Shown: one piece after another, positions 43,157 through 52,572 of the stretch
Position numbering within the stretch: the first letter of the stretch is position 1
Layout of the letters: each line of letters begins with the position of its first letter
From: Planctomycetota bacterium
GTDB taxonomy: Bacteria; Planctomycetota; PLA2; JAEUHO01
Reading direction: 5' to 3'
Assembly: GCA_028281445.1 (NCBI GenBank)
Contig: JANQJW010000043.1
Coordinates: 1 to 58,655 of the forward strand
DNA: 58,655 nt
Position numbers and translations under genes: made by a program
Notes under the pieces: model-generated
Databases searched by the model: none
What the model was told of the DNA's origin: nothing
Seen by the model: only the letters and a program-made list of their open reading frames with translations

Positions 43157-44629
43157 TCATACCCAATCCCGCGCGCGTTCCACGGCGCGAGTCCATTGGG
43201 CCCTGCGCGCTTCGACCTCCGGCGCCGGCATGGACGGCTCGAACCGGCGCTCGATCTCGCAATTCCGTACCAGCTCGCCCAGGTCCTGCCATACGCCGGT
43301 CGCCAGTCCCGCCAGTCCGGCCGCACCGAGCGCCGTCGTCTCGGTTACGACCGGCCGGACAACCGGGAGGCCCGCGACGTCGGCCTGGAACTGCAGCAGC
43401 GTGTCGTTCACCGTCGCCCCGCCGTCGACCCGGAGCTCGGACAACGAGCTCTCGGCGCGCATCGTGTCGAGCACGTCGGCGACTTGCAGCGCGATGCTCT
43501 CGATCGCGGCGCGTGCAACGTGTCCCGCTCGCGTCCCGCGCGTGAGGCCGACGATGAGGCCACGCGCATTGGGGTCCCAGTGCGGCGCGCCCAGTCCGGC
43601 GAACGCCGGCACGAAGACGATGCCGCCGGTGTCGGGCACCGAGGCCGACAGCGCTTCGACATCGCTCGAGTGCTCGATGATGCCCAGTCCGTCGCGCAGC
43701 CACTGGACGACAGCGCCGCCGATGAACACGCTGCCTTCCAGGGCGTAGCGAACCTGGCTGGGAAGCGTCCAGGCGACCGTCGTCAACAACGGCGCATCGG
43801 TGCGCACTGCGGTCGACCCTGTGTTGAGCAGGATGAAGCAACCTGTTCCGTAGGTGCACTTGCCGACGCCTTCGTCGAACGCCGTCTGTCCGAAGAGGGC
43901 GGCCTGCTGATCGCCCGCGAGACCCGCGATCGGCAGTCCCTCGAGCGCACCCGGGACCCGGACTTCCCCGACGACACCGCTGCTCGGCACGACATCCGGC
44001 AGGAGCGCCGCGGGAATCCCGAAGTGCGCGAGGAGGTTCTCGTGCCATGTGCACGTGTCGATGTCGAAGAGCAGGGTGCGGGACGCGTTGGAAGGATCGG
44101 TCGCGTGCACGGCGCCGTCGGTGAGGCGATGGACCAGCCAGCTGTCGACGGTTCCCGCGCGCAGCCCGCCCGACTCTGCGCGAGCCCGTCCGTCCGGCAC
44201 GTTGTCGAGCATCCAGGCGAGCTTGGTGGCGGAGAAGTACGGATCGAGCACGAGGCCGGTCTGTCGTCGGATGGCGTCCTCGTAGCCTGCGGCGCGCATC
44301 GCAGCGCACGCGTCTGCGGTTCGCCGGTCCTGCCACACGATCGCGTTGTGCACCGCTTCGCCGGTTTTCGCATCCCAGAGCACGATCGTCTCGCGCTGGT
44401 TCGTGATGCCAACCGCCGCGATGTCGGTATCGCCGCTCTGCGCGAGCGCATCCTCGGCAACGCGCAGTTGACTCTCCCAGATGTCGGCCGGGTCATGCTC
44501 GACCCAACCCGGGTGCGGGAAGTGCTGCGGGAACTCCTCCTGCGCCGAGGCGACCACGCGTCCGTCCTGTCCGAACACGATGGCGCGTGAGCTCGTCGTG
44601 CCCTGATCGAGGGCGAGTACATGTGTCAC
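43157..44629 (-). CDS. glpK: glycerol kinase
   Basis: 490 residues from the GTG at 44629 ([19 protein letters not shown]), preceded by GGGAGGGACGCCCC. FGGY-kinase signatures: [68 protein letters not shown] and [17 protein letters not shown]. The length matches GlpK (~495-500). It phosphorylates glycerol to sn-glycerol-3-phosphate with ATP in the cytoplasm. No glpF or glpD lies next to it, so it stands alone here. Confidence 0.93.
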   Translation of the reverse strand: MTHVLALDQGTTSSRAIVFGQDGRVVASAQEEFPQHFPHPGWVEHDPADIWESQLRVAEDALAQSGDTDIAAVGITNQRETIVLWDAKTGEAVHNAIVWQDRRTADACAAMRAAGYEDAIRRQTGLVLDPYFSATKLAWMLDNVPDGRARAESGGLRAGTVDSWLVHRLTDGAVHATDPSNASRTLLFDIDTCTWHENLLAHFGIPAALLPDVVPSSGVVGEVRVPGALEGLPIAGLAGDQQAALFGQTAFDEGVGKCTYGTGCFILLNTGSTAVRTDAPLLTTVAWTLPSQVRYALEGSVFIGGAVVQWLRDGLGIIEHSSDVEALSASVPDTGGIVFVPAFAGLGAPHWDPNARGLIVGLTRGTRAGHVARAAIESIALQVADVLDTMRAESSLSELRVDGGATVNDTLLQFQADVAGLPVVRPVVTETTALGAAGLAGLATGVWQDLGELVRNCEIERRFEPSMPAPEVEARRAQWTRAVERARDWV

Positions 44630-44853
44630 GGGGCGTCCCTCCCGGCCAGGGGCGGGCACTCTACCGTGCGCGCGTGTTGCGTAGCGAGGCAGGCGGCTCG
44701 CGCATGCCATCGATGGGCAAACGCGCACTTGGCGGGCCCTGCCACCGCGCTTCCGCTGGCCTGTTGCCCCTTCGTTCGCCGGCCTGTTCAGGTCGGCTTC
44801 AGGAGCCGCGCCGGGCTGGTCGATGGTCGCGTGGGGATCCGCGAGTACGTGCC

Positions 44854-45291
44854 ATGCACGAGAACAACGAATCAAGCTGGGAGAGGCGCACGGCAGCTCC
44901 CGCCGCGCCCTCGGGTCTTCGCTCGACGCTTCCCTCGCAGCAGCGTCCGGGTCTCCGCTCGACCCTGCCCTCCCAGCCTGCGCCTGGCGAGACAGCGGCG
45001 GCGAGCGCGCCCGCGTACGGTCATCAGGCGCAGGCCCATGCCGAGCCGCGCGCCGATGCCGACCAGGGCTGGAAGCACGGCGAGCGCACGGCGGTCGATC
45101 ACGGTGGTGTGGATACCGAGAAGCGCACCGACGGCATCAAGAACATCATCGGCGGCGCGGTGTTGATCGGGATCGGCCTTGCGTTCGGCGGGTCCGTGTT
45201 CCTCGGTAACCCCGAGCCGATCGACTACTTCTTCGACGGCCTTGGTTCCCTATGGGTGTGCAAGGGCGTCTGGGACGTGTTTTCCGCCTAG
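44854..45291 (+). CDS. hypothetical single-pass membrane protein with repeated LRSTLPSQ motif
   Basis: 145 residues from the ATG at 44854. A low-complexity N-terminus contains [24 protein letters not shown], a tandem duplication, followed by Ala/His-rich sequence. A hydrophobic segment ([21 protein letters not shown]) spans ~100-120, and the tail is [26 protein letters not shown]. No family recognised. It is divergent from glpK, with an upstream in-frame extension judged non-coding. Confidence 0.6.
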   Translation: MHENNESSWERRTAAPAAPSGLRSTLPSQQRPGLRSTLPSQPAPGETAAASAPAYGHQAQAHAEPRADADQGWKHGERTAVDHGGVDTEKRTDGIKNIIGGAVLIGIGLAFGGSVFLGNPEPIDYFFDGLGSLWVCKGVWDVFSA

Positions 45292-45312
45292 CCGCGTACG
45301 CTTGTGGGCGTC

Positions 45313-45774
45313 ATGGATGACGCCCCGCTGCATCTAGATTCCGACGAGCTCGTCGACGGCGAACTGCGTCTCGTACTCACCGAGAGTCACTCCGAAGATT
45401 GCGCGAAGGGCTGGGTTCCGCGGCTTGCGTTCGACCTGCGCGTCGGAGATGACGTGGTGGGTCACCTCCACCTGCGCCTGGGTGACAACGAGCATCTGCG
45501 ACGGTACGCGGGACACGTCGGCTACGGCGTCGAGCCGGTTTGGCGTGGGCGGCGGTTCGCGGCCCGTGCGTTGCGGCTTCTGCTGCCGTTCGCCGCACGC
45601 TGCGGCCTCGATCCCCTGTGAATCACCTGTAATCCCGAGAACATCGCCTCGGTTCGGACGTTGGAAATCGCCGGTGCGGAGCGTGTCGGGGTCGTGGATC
45701 TTCCCGCGGACACCGACATGTACATGGAGGGGGAGCGTCGCAAGGTGCGCTTTCGAACTGCTACCGGCTCGTAA
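45313..45774 (+). pseudogene. GNAT acetyltransferase interrupted by an in-frame TGA
   Basis: From the ATG at 45313 the frame encodes a GNAT domain (VVGHLHLRLGDNEHLRRYAGHVGYGVEPVWRGRRFAARALRLLLPFA, acetyl-CoA loop) up to CGLDPL, then TGA (45619-45621), and the same frame continues ITCNPENIASVRTLEIAGAERVGVVDLPADTDMYMEGERRK to TAA. The downstream part is the usual C-terminal half of this GNAT family, so it is one gene. Relatives I recall have Trp, Tyr or Val at the TGA position, which favours a TGG-to-TGA change. Sec is possible (U-I-T-C) but the hairpin CCGAG-AACATCGC-CTCGG that follows lacks the GU/G loop rule met by the other candidates. Confidence 0.65.
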
Positions 45775-45786
45775 GCTACTGCGTGG

Positions 45787-45969
45787 TCACGCGTCGTCGT
45801 CTAGCAGCTCGACCGAATCGTCCAGCGTCCGGTAGTACTCGATGCACTTCTCGCAGCCCCCGTCCGAGGAAACCCAGTCGGGGTTCCTGGCGCGGATGCG
45901 GCCGATGAGCCACTGCTCCGCGACATGCGTCACCGAGGTCACGGGGTGATTGCATAGGGTACAGAGCAT
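45787..45969 (-). CDS. small zinc-ribbon-like protein
   Basis: 60 residues from the ATG at 45969 (GGAG about eight bases upstream). Two CxxC pairs, CTLC at residues 3-6 and CEKC near 41, with His residues between (VTHVAEQWLIGRIRARNPDW) suggest one zinc site. The C-terminus is acidic (ELLDDDA). It is cytoplasmic with no recognised family. It is convergent with the GNAT gene, 12 bp away. Confidence 0.65.
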   Translation of the reverse strand: MLCTLCNHPVTSVTHVAEQWLIGRIRARNPDWVSSDGGCEKCIEYYRTLDDSVELLDDDA

Positions 45970-46052
45970 GGGGTGTCTCCGATGGCGCATCCGTATGACG
46001 GTGACTCTCGACGCGGGGATTCGTCCAGCCTGTTGAGGTCGGGTCGAAGGAC

Positions 46053-46508
46053 CTACCTGTGCCGACGCTGCATCTCGGTGTGCGTGCCGGTGGTGCGCGT
46101 TGTTTCGAAGCCGAGCCGCTCGTAGAACCGCAGTGCGGGATTGCCGCGGAGCACACGCAGCCGGATCGGGAGATGCACGTCTTCGGCTTCCGCGATGAGC
46201 GCATGCATGAGCTCCGAGCCGATGCCACGATTCTGATACGCGGGCATCAGGAACAGGCGTACGAGCTCCAGCGCATCCTCGTGGCGGCGAACCCAGCGGA
46301 GGCCGATCGGCGTGCCGTCCCACTCGATCACGTCGTGTGTCTTCGGATCCGTCTTGCGACGAAACTCGCTGCGCGCGTCCTCGTCGATCCACGCACCCCA
46401 CACGCGTTCGACATGCGGGCGCATTGCGTCGCGATGCACCTCATAGAAGAAGGGCATGTCTGCTTCCGTGCCTGGGCGCAGCGTCAGCGAGTCGGATCGT
46501 CCTTGCAC
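46053..46508 (-). CDS. GNAT family N-acetyltransferase
   Basis: 151 residues from a GTG start. GNAT pattern: SLTLRPGTEADMPFFYEVHRDAM, VIEWDGTPIGLRWVRRHEDALELVRLFLMPAYQNRGIGSELMHALI (acetyl-CoA binding Q-N-R-G-I-G), and the closing GNPALRFYERLGF. It transfers an acetyl group from acetyl-CoA to an amine; the substrate is unknown. Unlike the neighbour at 45313 it is intact. Confidence 0.87.
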   Translation of the reverse strand: MQGRSDSLTLRPGTEADMPFFYEVHRDAMRPHVERVWGAWIDEDARSEFRRKTDPKTHDVIEWDGTPIGLRWVRRHEDALELVRLFLMPAYQNRGIGSELMHALIAEAEDVHLPIRLRVLRGNPALRFYERLGFETTRTTGTHTEMQRRHR

Positions 46509-46646
46509 GTTGCGGGCTCCGCTTGGCGTCCCAGAGTAGCGCTACACGGCGCTGCGCGGAGCGACCCTCCGCTACGAGTACAATGGCGCCCGGAGGCTGC
46601 ACCGACCTGCTTCCGCACCGAGTGCGTGACGTCGAGGCAGGTACCC

Positions 46647-46928
46647 ATGAAACTCCCGCTCCCTCCCACGGGCGGCCAGGGCGGCCACTACAGCTTCAGC
46701 TCCACGAAGCGTCCCCGCGTCTTCAAGACCAAACGCGAGGAGGACCGACCGGAGCGTGTTCCGCGACGCTTCCGACGACTGCGTCTGCGTCGCCGCCGGC
46801 GGTCGCGCATGGGGCAGGAACACCCCGGCATGGGCCTGCTCGCCCTGGCGCTCATCTTCGTGCCGGCTGCCCTCATCTTCCTGTACGCGATCGGCGTCAT
46901 CGACCGGCTCGCCTTCCTGGTGCGGTAG
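46647..46928 (+). CDS. small basic single-pass membrane protein
   Basis: 93 residues from the ATG at 46647 with GAGGCAGG upstream. The first half is highly basic (RPRVFKTKREEDRPERVPRRFRRLRLRRRRRSR) and could bind RNA, DNA or phospholipid; one membrane helix follows (GMGLLALALIFVPAALIFLYAIGV). No family recognised. Confidence 0.6.
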   Translation: MKLPLPPTGGQGGHYSFSSTKRPRVFKTKREEDRPERVPRRFRRLRLRRRRRSRMGQEHPGMGLLALALIFVPAALIFLYAIGVIDRLAFLVR

Positions 46929-47022
46929 ACGGACTTCCGTACCGTGGCCGACGATCCGCCCGGCGAATCGCCGGTTTCGCGCGGAACCCCGGACGGGGGG
47001 GCGTTACTTTCAGTGAGGCCTC

Positions 47023-47937
47023 ATGATCCGCGCTGTCGCCCTCTCCCTACTGTCGCTCGCCTGCGCTGCTCCGGCCGCCGCCGACGTCTTGAAGCTCAAG
47101 GACGGTCGGGTGATCGAGGGTGTCGTCGAGGTTCGCAAGAGCGAGGTGCTCGTGCTGAGCCGCTTCGGGACGACGTCCATTCCTCGCGACCAGGTGGTCG
47201 AGCACCTGAAAGGGCCCAGTGTCGATGCCCAGGTCAAGCGGCACCTGGCTGCACTCGCGGCCGATGACGCGGACGGCCGCATGCGCCTGGCTGCGTGGCT
47301 CGACGAGATCGGCCGGACCACGGAGGCGCACGCGCTCGCGCGCCGGGTGATCGAGATCGACCCGGAGCACAGTGGCGCGCAGAAGATGCTCGGCTACGTG
47401 CGCTACCGCGGGCGTTGGATGACGCCGGACGCTGCCAATCGAGCGCGCGGACTCGAGAAGCACGGCGACAAGTGGTACACACCCGACGAGTGGAAGCTTG
47501 CCGATCCCGCACGCAAGGCGGCCGCCAAGGCAGAAGAGGCCGCGGCGCGCGAACGCCGTATTCAGCGGCTGACCGAGTTGCTCGTCAGTCCGGATCCCGC
47601 GTTGCGCGCTCGTGCACGCAAGGCCCTGCGCAGCATGGCCAAGAGCAAGGGCATCTCGGAAGAGCGCGCGAACGACGCGCTGAAGGCCGCCGCCGAGTAC
47701 GTCCTCAAGCTCGACGACGCGCGAACGAAGGCAGGTGCCTCCGGGGCGGCTCGCCGCGGTTGGATGCTTGCCGAGGTGCACGACGACTTCACGAAGCTGA
47801 AGGAACCGATCACCCGCTTCGCCACGACGCTGGCCTCGAGTTCGGTGCCGGTGACGATCCAGCTGCCCGAGGTGCAGACGGTGCGGGTTCGTACGACGGT
47901 CGCCGTGCCGGTCCTGGGGCTGACGCCCTCGAAGTAG
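47023..47937 (+). CDS. secreted protein with KDGxxIxG beta module
   Basis: 304 residues with signal peptide (AVALSLLSLACAAPAAA). The mature start DVLKLKDGRVIEGVVEVRKSEVLVLSRFGTTSIPRDQV is a small beta barrel-like module common in planctomycete secreted proteins and also present at 34047-35402. A helical segment with TPR-like spacing (HALARRVIEIDPEHSGAQKMLGYVRYRGRWMTPDE) and an Arg/Ala-rich helical region (~165-240) follow. Function unknown. Confidence 0.7.
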   Translation: MIRAVALSLLSLACAAPAAADVLKLKDGRVIEGVVEVRKSEVLVLSRFGTTSIPRDQVVEHLKGPSVDAQVKRHLAALAADDADGRMRLAAWLDEIGRTTEAHALARRVIEIDPEHSGAQKMLGYVRYRGRWMTPDAANRARGLEKHGDKWYTPDEWKLADPARKAAAKAEEAAARERRIQRLTELLVSPDPALRARARKALRSMAKSKGISEERANDALKAAAEYVLKLDDARTKAGASGAARRGWMLAEVHDDFTKLKEPITRFATTLASSSVPVTIQLPEVQTVRVRTTVAVPVLGLTPSK

Positions 47938-48189
47938 CGTCGCCCCTGGAATCGCCCTGCCTCGTTGCCTAGGCTGGGGGCATCGGGCAACGGAGCACCG
48001 AGCCGCCTACCCTCCGATGACGACTGTCATCCTCGTGCGGATCGTTCCTACATGGCCGCCTGACTTCGAACAGCGGTCATCGTCGATGAAGTGCATGCCT
48101 TGCCTCCGCGGCAGTGTGTCCGAGGGGAGTGCGCCCAAGAGACGCGCTGCGAGCGTCCATCTGTGACTGAGCAAGAGGAGGAACGCACC

Positions 48190-48879
48190 ATGGCTACAGG
48201 AGTCCAAACCAAGAAGTACACGTGTCCCAAGTGCGGAAAGAAGCACGCAGCGGATCTGAGCGCGCTCGAAGGACACCCGGAAATCCACGGGAAGGTGCAC
48301 TGCATGAAGTGCCATGAGCTTCTCTGGCTCTCGCTTGCCGACGACGGCATGCCCGTCGTCGAGCTCTACAAGGATCACCTGCGCAAGGCGGAGACCGGTG
48401 CCGCCCCTGCGCCCAAGACGACAGCGAAGGCCGAGACGCCGGAGAAGGCCTCGTCCTTGCCGTCGATGCTCGTCGCAGCTCTGGTCGCCGCCATCGTGAG
48501 CTTCCTTGTCGGCCAGGCCACAGGCAGCAGCGCCGCGGAGGTCGAAGGCACGGCGTCGGTGAGCGAGGTCAGCGCACCGTCGGTGGAGCAGCTCACGGCG
48601 TTGCAGACCGATGTGCAGAGCCTCCGAGCCGACACGAGCGCCGTCGCGATGGCGCAGACGAAGCTCGAGGCCGAGTTGCGAGGCGCAGCCAAGACACAGG
48701 GTGAGAGCGTCGATGCAATCGGTGTATCGCTCGCCGAGAGCAAGCTGGCGCTCACCACGCTCCAGGAGCGCATCGGAAAGATCGAGAAGCTCTACGACAC
48801 ACTGCACGGTCGCATCGAGATGAACTACACGAACCTGCGCCAGGCCAAAAAGGCGCTTGACGCGCTCAAGGGCGAGTAG
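48190..48879 (+). CDS. zinc-ribbon, membrane-anchored coiled-coil protein
   Basis: 229 residues from the ATG at 48190, preceded by GAGGAGG. Residues ~10-45 hold a zinc ribbon (CPKCGKKHAADL...VHCMKCHEL), residue ~95-115 a membrane helix (MLVAALVAAIVSFLVG), and ~135-229 a coiled coil (LTALQTDVQSLRADTSAVAMAQTKLEAEL...). The ribbon is predicted cytoplasmic and the coiled coil outside. No family recognised; the next gene starts 9 bp later, suggesting an operon. Confidence 0.7.
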   Translation: MATGVQTKKYTCPKCGKKHAADLSALEGHPEIHGKVHCMKCHELLWLSLADDGMPVVELYKDHLRKAETGAAPAPKTTAKAETPEKASSLPSMLVAALVAAIVSFLVGQATGSSAAEVEGTASVSEVSAPSVEQLTALQTDVQSLRADTSAVAMAQTKLEAELRGAAKTQGESVDAIGVSLAESKLALTTLQERIGKIEKLYDTLHGRIEMNYTNLRQAKKALDALKGE

Positions 48880-48888
48880 GGGGCTGCC

Positions 48889-49272
48889 ATGACGGATACC
48901 CAGTCGACAGCGGATGTGCCTGAGGTGATCGAGGAGAGCCGAAGCTACATGGACGTGTTGCGCAGCCTCGTCGGGAAACCGGTGACCGTGATCAGTCCCG
49001 AGTCCTACGAGGCCCTGCCCGCCGGCGGGTCCGAGCTGCGCGAGGGCAACTACAGCGGCGAGATCGTCGGGTTCGGCAACGACTACTTCATCTTCCAGAC
49101 GAGCCTGGAGGCCACGAACCTCGTGGAGCTGGTCGGCGCGGCCAACGTGCGCGTGGGCCGCGCCCGCTCCCAGGGCGTCGACGACACGGCGACCCCGGTG
49201 CGGCAGTTCATCCCGATTGCCCGGATCAAGCGGCTGAGCCTGGTCGACGAGAACGCCATGCTCCACCTGTAG
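48889..49272 (+). CDS. hypothetical cytoplasmic protein
   Basis: 127 residues, beta-rich: VGKPVTVISPESYEALPAGGSELREGNYSGEIVGFGNDYFIFQTSLE, then VRQFIPIARIKRLSLVDENAMLHL. This resembles an Sm/SH3-like small barrel that recognises another molecule, as in DUF2642-like or LSm-like proteins, but I cannot assign it. Probably co-transcribed with the coiled-coil gene. Confidence 0.6.
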   Translation: MTDTQSTADVPEVIEESRSYMDVLRSLVGKPVTVISPESYEALPAGGSELREGNYSGEIVGFGNDYFIFQTSLEATNLVELVGAANVRVGRARSQGVDDTATPVRQFIPIARIKRLSLVDENAMLHL

Positions 49273-49340
49273 GGCGGACACTCTGCCGCTCCCGATTTGG
49301 GCCGAAACCCCGGGCTCCTGGCGAGCATCGAGATTGCCGA

Positions 49341-49346
49341 TATACT
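49341..49346 (+). promoter_or_regulatory. possible -10 element upstream of the SenA/EgtB-like gene
   Basis: TATACT lies ~59 bases before the GTG start in a GC-rich intergenic stretch, a good match to a sigma-70 -10 box. The -35 region 17 bp upstream (CTGGCG) is poor, so the promoter is uncertain. Confidence 0.3.
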
Positions 49347-49404
49347 GCGCGCGAAGCATCGGCCTGAGCGATGGCCTGGTGCCTCCGCGAACCCGGGAGA
49401 AGGC

Positions 49405-50700
49405 GTGATCCAGTCGCTGCAGACGCTCGTCGGCGAGAGCTACCTCGCGCACCTGCTGCGGGGTGCCCGGCAGCGTCAACTGGCGCTCTTCAGCGACGTG
49501 GAGGGCGACCAGCTCCTGGGGCCCCAGCAGCACCACATCGAGCCGCCGATCTGGGAGATGGGTCACGTGGCCTGGTTTCAGGAGTACTGGATCCTCCGGC
49601 ATCTCGACGGTCGCGGCGCGGTCTGGCCGGCCGGTGACGCGATCTACGACGCGTTCAACGTCTCCTACAAGCTGCGCTGGTCGCACGCCTACCCGCCGCG
49701 CGACGAAGTGCTCGACTACGCGGACGAGGTGCTCCGGCTGTGTACCCAGCGACTCGAAGGTCGCGCCCCTTCCGCCGAGGAGCAGTACTTCTACACCTTG
49801 GTCGCGCTGCACGAGGGCATGCACACGGAAAACCTGCTCGGCGTACGCCAGACCCTGGAGTACCCGCGACCGCGTGGCCTCAGCCTCATGCGGGCGGACG
49901 CCGACCCGGACTACACACCGCACGACGTCGCGGTACCCGGCGGGACCTACCGGATCGGAGCTCCGCAGAACAGCGGCTTCGTGTTCGACAACGAGAAGTG
50001 GGCGCACGAAGTCGAGATCGAGCCGTTCCACATCGCCAGCGTCCCCGTCACGCATGCCGAGTACGCGCAGTTCGTCGATGCCGGCGGCTACGAGAACCGC
50101 TCCTGGTGGGATCGTCGTGGGTGGGACTGGCGCCGGCGCGGTGGACACGCCAAGCCGGTCAACTGGGAGAAGCGCGGCGGCGTCTGGCACGAGCGACTCT
50201 TCGACAGGTGGATCCCGCTGCGCGCGAACCATCCGATTTGCCACGTGAACTGGTACGAAGCGAAGGCCTATTGCCGTTTCGCGGGCCGGCGCTTGCCGAC
50301 CGAAGCGGAGTGGGAAGTGGCTGCGTCCTTCGATCCCGCGACAGGGCAGCAGTATAGCTACCCGTGGGGCGACGCGCCTCCGGCGCCCGACCAGGCGCAT
50401 GTCGATCTTGCCCATGCCGGGACGGCCGATGTGTCCGCGTACGCGGCCGGCGATTCGCCCCTAGGCTGCCGGCAGATGATCGGTAATGTCTGGGAATGGA
50501 CGTCCTCGGTACTCGAGCCCTACCCCGGCTTCGAGGCCGATCCCTACCAGGAGTACAGCGTCCCGTACTTCGGCAAGAAGCCCGTGCTGCGCGGCGGCTG
50601 CTACGCGACGAGCGGAGCGCTCAGCCGCAACACCTACCGCAACTTCTTCATCCGCAACCGACGCAACATCTTCGCCGGCCTGCGGACCTGCGCGCGCTAG
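49405..50700 (+). CDS. EgtB/SenA-type iron-dependent sulfoxide/selenoneine synthase-like protein
   Basis: 431 residues from the GTG at 49405 (GGGAGAAGG upstream). A DinB_2 domain (residues ~1-150) supplies the three-His iron site: GHVAWFQEYW and ALHEGMHTENL. The C-terminal FGE-sulfatase domain (~175-430) has VPGGTYRIGA, HPICHVNWYEAKAYCRFAGRRLPTEAEWE, GNVWEWTSS and LRGGCYATS. Such fusions include EgtB (ergothioneine) and SenA (selenoneine). PPIWEMGHVAWFQEYW resembles what I recall of SenA-group proteins more than mycobacterial EgtB, but no senB or egtD lies beside it. Substrate is therefore an inference; with candidate selenoproteins nearby the selenium option is attractive. Confidence 0.75.
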   Translation: MIQSLQTLVGESYLAHLLRGARQRQLALFSDVEGDQLLGPQQHHIEPPIWEMGHVAWFQEYWILRHLDGRGAVWPAGDAIYDAFNVSYKLRWSHAYPPRDEVLDYADEVLRLCTQRLEGRAPSAEEQYFYTLVALHEGMHTENLLGVRQTLEYPRPRGLSLMRADADPDYTPHDVAVPGGTYRIGAPQNSGFVFDNEKWAHEVEIEPFHIASVPVTHAEYAQFVDAGGYENRSWWDRRGWDWRRRGGHAKPVNWEKRGGVWHERLFDRWIPLRANHPICHVNWYEAKAYCRFAGRRLPTEAEWEVAASFDPATGQQYSYPWGDAPPAPDQAHVDLAHAGTADVSAYAAGDSPLGCRQMIGNVWEWTSSVLEPYPGFEADPYQEYSVPYFGKKPVLRGGCYATSGALSRNTYRNFFIRNRRNIFAGLRTCAR

Positions 50701-50779
50701 ACGAGATCGCGAAACCCGCAGTGCGCCCCAGGCGTCAGGCGTGCACAATGCGGACCTGTAGATGCTTGGAGAGCACGAG

Positions 50780-51331
50780 ATGGCGAAGTGGACGTTCGAG
50801 CCCGGGCACACCGCAGCGGAGTTCTCCGTGCGGCACATGATGATCACGTGGGTGCGTGGCGCGTTCAAAGACGTCCACGGCGCGCTCGTGTTCGACCCCG
50901 ACGATCTGGGGAACGGCTCGACCGAGGTCGAGATCGACGCCTCGGGCATCTGGAGCGGCGAAGAGGGCCGAGACGCGCACCTGAAGAACGAGGACTTCCT
51001 CGACGTCGACAACCACGCGAAGATCACCTTCAGCGGGAAGACGAGCGAGGTGCTCGGCGAGACCCGGTTCCGCGTCGACGGCGACCTGACAGTCCGCGGT
51101 GTGACCAAGCCCTGCTCGCTCGATGTCGAGTATCTCGGCCAGTGGCCGACGCCCTGGTGGGAGGACGGCGAGGACAAGGGGCCGAAGATCCGCGCGGGCT
51201 TCAAGGCGACGACGCAGATCAACCGCCAGGACTTCGGCGTGAGCTGGAACGGCGACATGGAGAAGGGGGGCGTCGTGGTGGGAAACCGCGTCTTCATCAC
51301 GATCGACGCCGAGGCGATCCTCGACGCGTAG
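50780..51331 (+). CDS. YceI-like family protein
   Basis: 183 residues from the second in-frame ATG at 50780, which has GGAGAG upstream. YceI lipocalin-like barrel: WTFEPGHTAAEFSVRHMMITWVRGAFKDVHG, VEIDASGIWSGEEGRDAHLKNEDFLDVDNHAKITF, LTVRGVTKPCSLDVEY and FGVSWNGDMEKGGVVVGNRVFI. YceI proteins bind isoprenoid-type lipids. No signal peptide is visible, so it is probably cytoplasmic, unlike E. coli YceI. Confidence 0.9.
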   Translation: MAKWTFEPGHTAAEFSVRHMMITWVRGAFKDVHGALVFDPDDLGNGSTEVEIDASGIWSGEEGRDAHLKNEDFLDVDNHAKITFSGKTSEVLGETRFRVDGDLTVRGVTKPCSLDVEYLGQWPTPWWEDGEDKGPKIRAGFKATTQINRQDFGVSWNGDMEKGGVVVGNRVFITIDAEAILDA

Positions 51332-51411
51332 CCCGCCGCTGACAATTCCGCCCGCTCTACGCGACTCCCCTTTGATCAGCGCCGGCTGTGCCGTGCGCGG
51401 GGAGTCCGACC

Positions 51412-52530
51412 ATGAGCCACGCCCGTACCGCCCTCGTCCTCTGCGCCCTGTTCCTTGCCGCCTGTGGAGGCAGCGACGGGACCACCACTGTAGTCGTGGC
51501 AGCCGGCGAGCAGCCGCCGCCCGCGCTGTTCAACGGGGCGTATCACATGAGCATCATCGGCGGGTCCACGGCCGGTGGGTTGGAGAACTTCCTTGTCTCC
51601 TGGGGCGATGCGACCGCGGACCCGGAAACCGGCCTGTTGAGCTTCACTGGTTCGGCCAATGCCGACGGCGTCGTCAACGCCAGTGACGAGAACCTGCCCT
51701 TCGAGGAACGCAGCGATCGCGAGCTTGCCCTCGAGCCGTTCCTCCCGGCGTATGACGCGTTGCAAGGCGGCGTCAGCGAGGACGGCAGCGTCGCAGCGGC
51801 CGCCGCAGCGACGCCGTTCATCCCCCCGTACCTGATGCTGTTCACGCGCGCAGGTAGCGGCTACGACAACGCCACGGTGGCCGGGACGTACCAGTTCGCC
51901 GCGATGTCCTCTACGGCCGTCGGCAACAGCACCGGCGCCCTCTGGGGCACCATCACCTTCGACGGCGCGGGCGGCGGCAACGCCGAGGTCACGACCAATG
52001 CCGAGGGCGCGATCGTGGGGCCGTTCGTCGTGCCGATCAACTACACCGTCGAGCCGGACGGCGGGCTGCAGTTGGCGATCAACGGCGCCCTGATCCTCCA
52101 GGGCGGCATCGGTGCCGATGGCGAGGTTGCACTGCTGGGTGGCGGCGTCATCGCAGGTGACAACCCTACACAGTACGTCCTCGTACGGCAGGGGGCGGGG
52201 TTGGCTGACGCGGACCTCGACGGCATCTACTTCTTCGCCGGTCTCACGCAGGAGGTGGGCAGCAATCTCTACGGGAGCATCAGCGGCCACCTGCTCGCTG
52301 ACGGAGCAGGCTCCGCGTTCTTCACCGGCTACGTGAACAACCAAGGCGACGTCACGGTCGAGCCGCCGGAGCCGCTGACCACGACGGTCGCGGGCGACGG
52401 CACCATCTCCGTGACAACCGGCGGCGGCGACGTCTTCCATGGCAGCCTGTCCGCCAGTGGACGCTTCGGCATCTTCGCGGGGCCCGACGGCCCGGGGACG
52501 AACCCCTCGTTCTTCTTCTTCTTCCGTTGA
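51412..52530 (+). CDS. hypothetical beta-rich lipoprotein
   Basis: 372 residues from the ATG at 51412, lipobox FLAAC followed by GGSDG. The body has repeated beta modules, e.g. VAGTYQFAAMSSTAVGNSTGALWGTITFDGAGG and DGIYFFAGLTQEVGSNLYGSISGHLLADGAGS, ~130 residues apart, each starting with 'GxYxFA' and ending with 'FDGAGG'. No family assigned; it is likely a surface protein. Confidence 0.7.
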   Translation: MSHARTALVLCALFLAACGGSDGTTTVVVAAGEQPPPALFNGAYHMSIIGGSTAGGLENFLVSWGDATADPETGLLSFTGSANADGVVNASDENLPFEERSDRELALEPFLPAYDALQGGVSEDGSVAAAAAATPFIPPYLMLFTRAGSGYDNATVAGTYQFAAMSSTAVGNSTGALWGTITFDGAGGGNAEVTTNAEGAIVGPFVVPINYTVEPDGGLQLAINGALILQGGIGADGEVALLGGGVIAGDNPTQYVLVRQGAGLADADLDGIYFFAGLTQEVGSNLYGSISGHLLADGAGSAFFTGYVNNQGDVTVEPPEPLTTTVAGDGTISVTTGGGDVFHGSLSASGRFGIFAGPDGPGTNPSFFFFFR

Positions 52531-52572
52531 TGCCTGCCTGACGCTGCGCGCTTCTCTCAAAGGAGTGCATGC

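Noticed and set aside
48086..48166. 26-codon frame starting MKCMPC, a possible small CxxC peptide
   Set aside because: No signal peptide, no RBS and no hairpin after its TGA; likely chance.
48007..50415. 802-codon open frame on the minus strand
   Set aside because: It lies antisense to three convincing genes (zinc-ribbon, barrel protein and SenA/EgtB-like) and has the composition of a shadow frame.
52531..52572. Guanidine riboswitch before the Gdx-like exporter
   Set aside because: The gap is only 42 bp and contains no paired ACGR-loop hairpins or ykkC-type structure.
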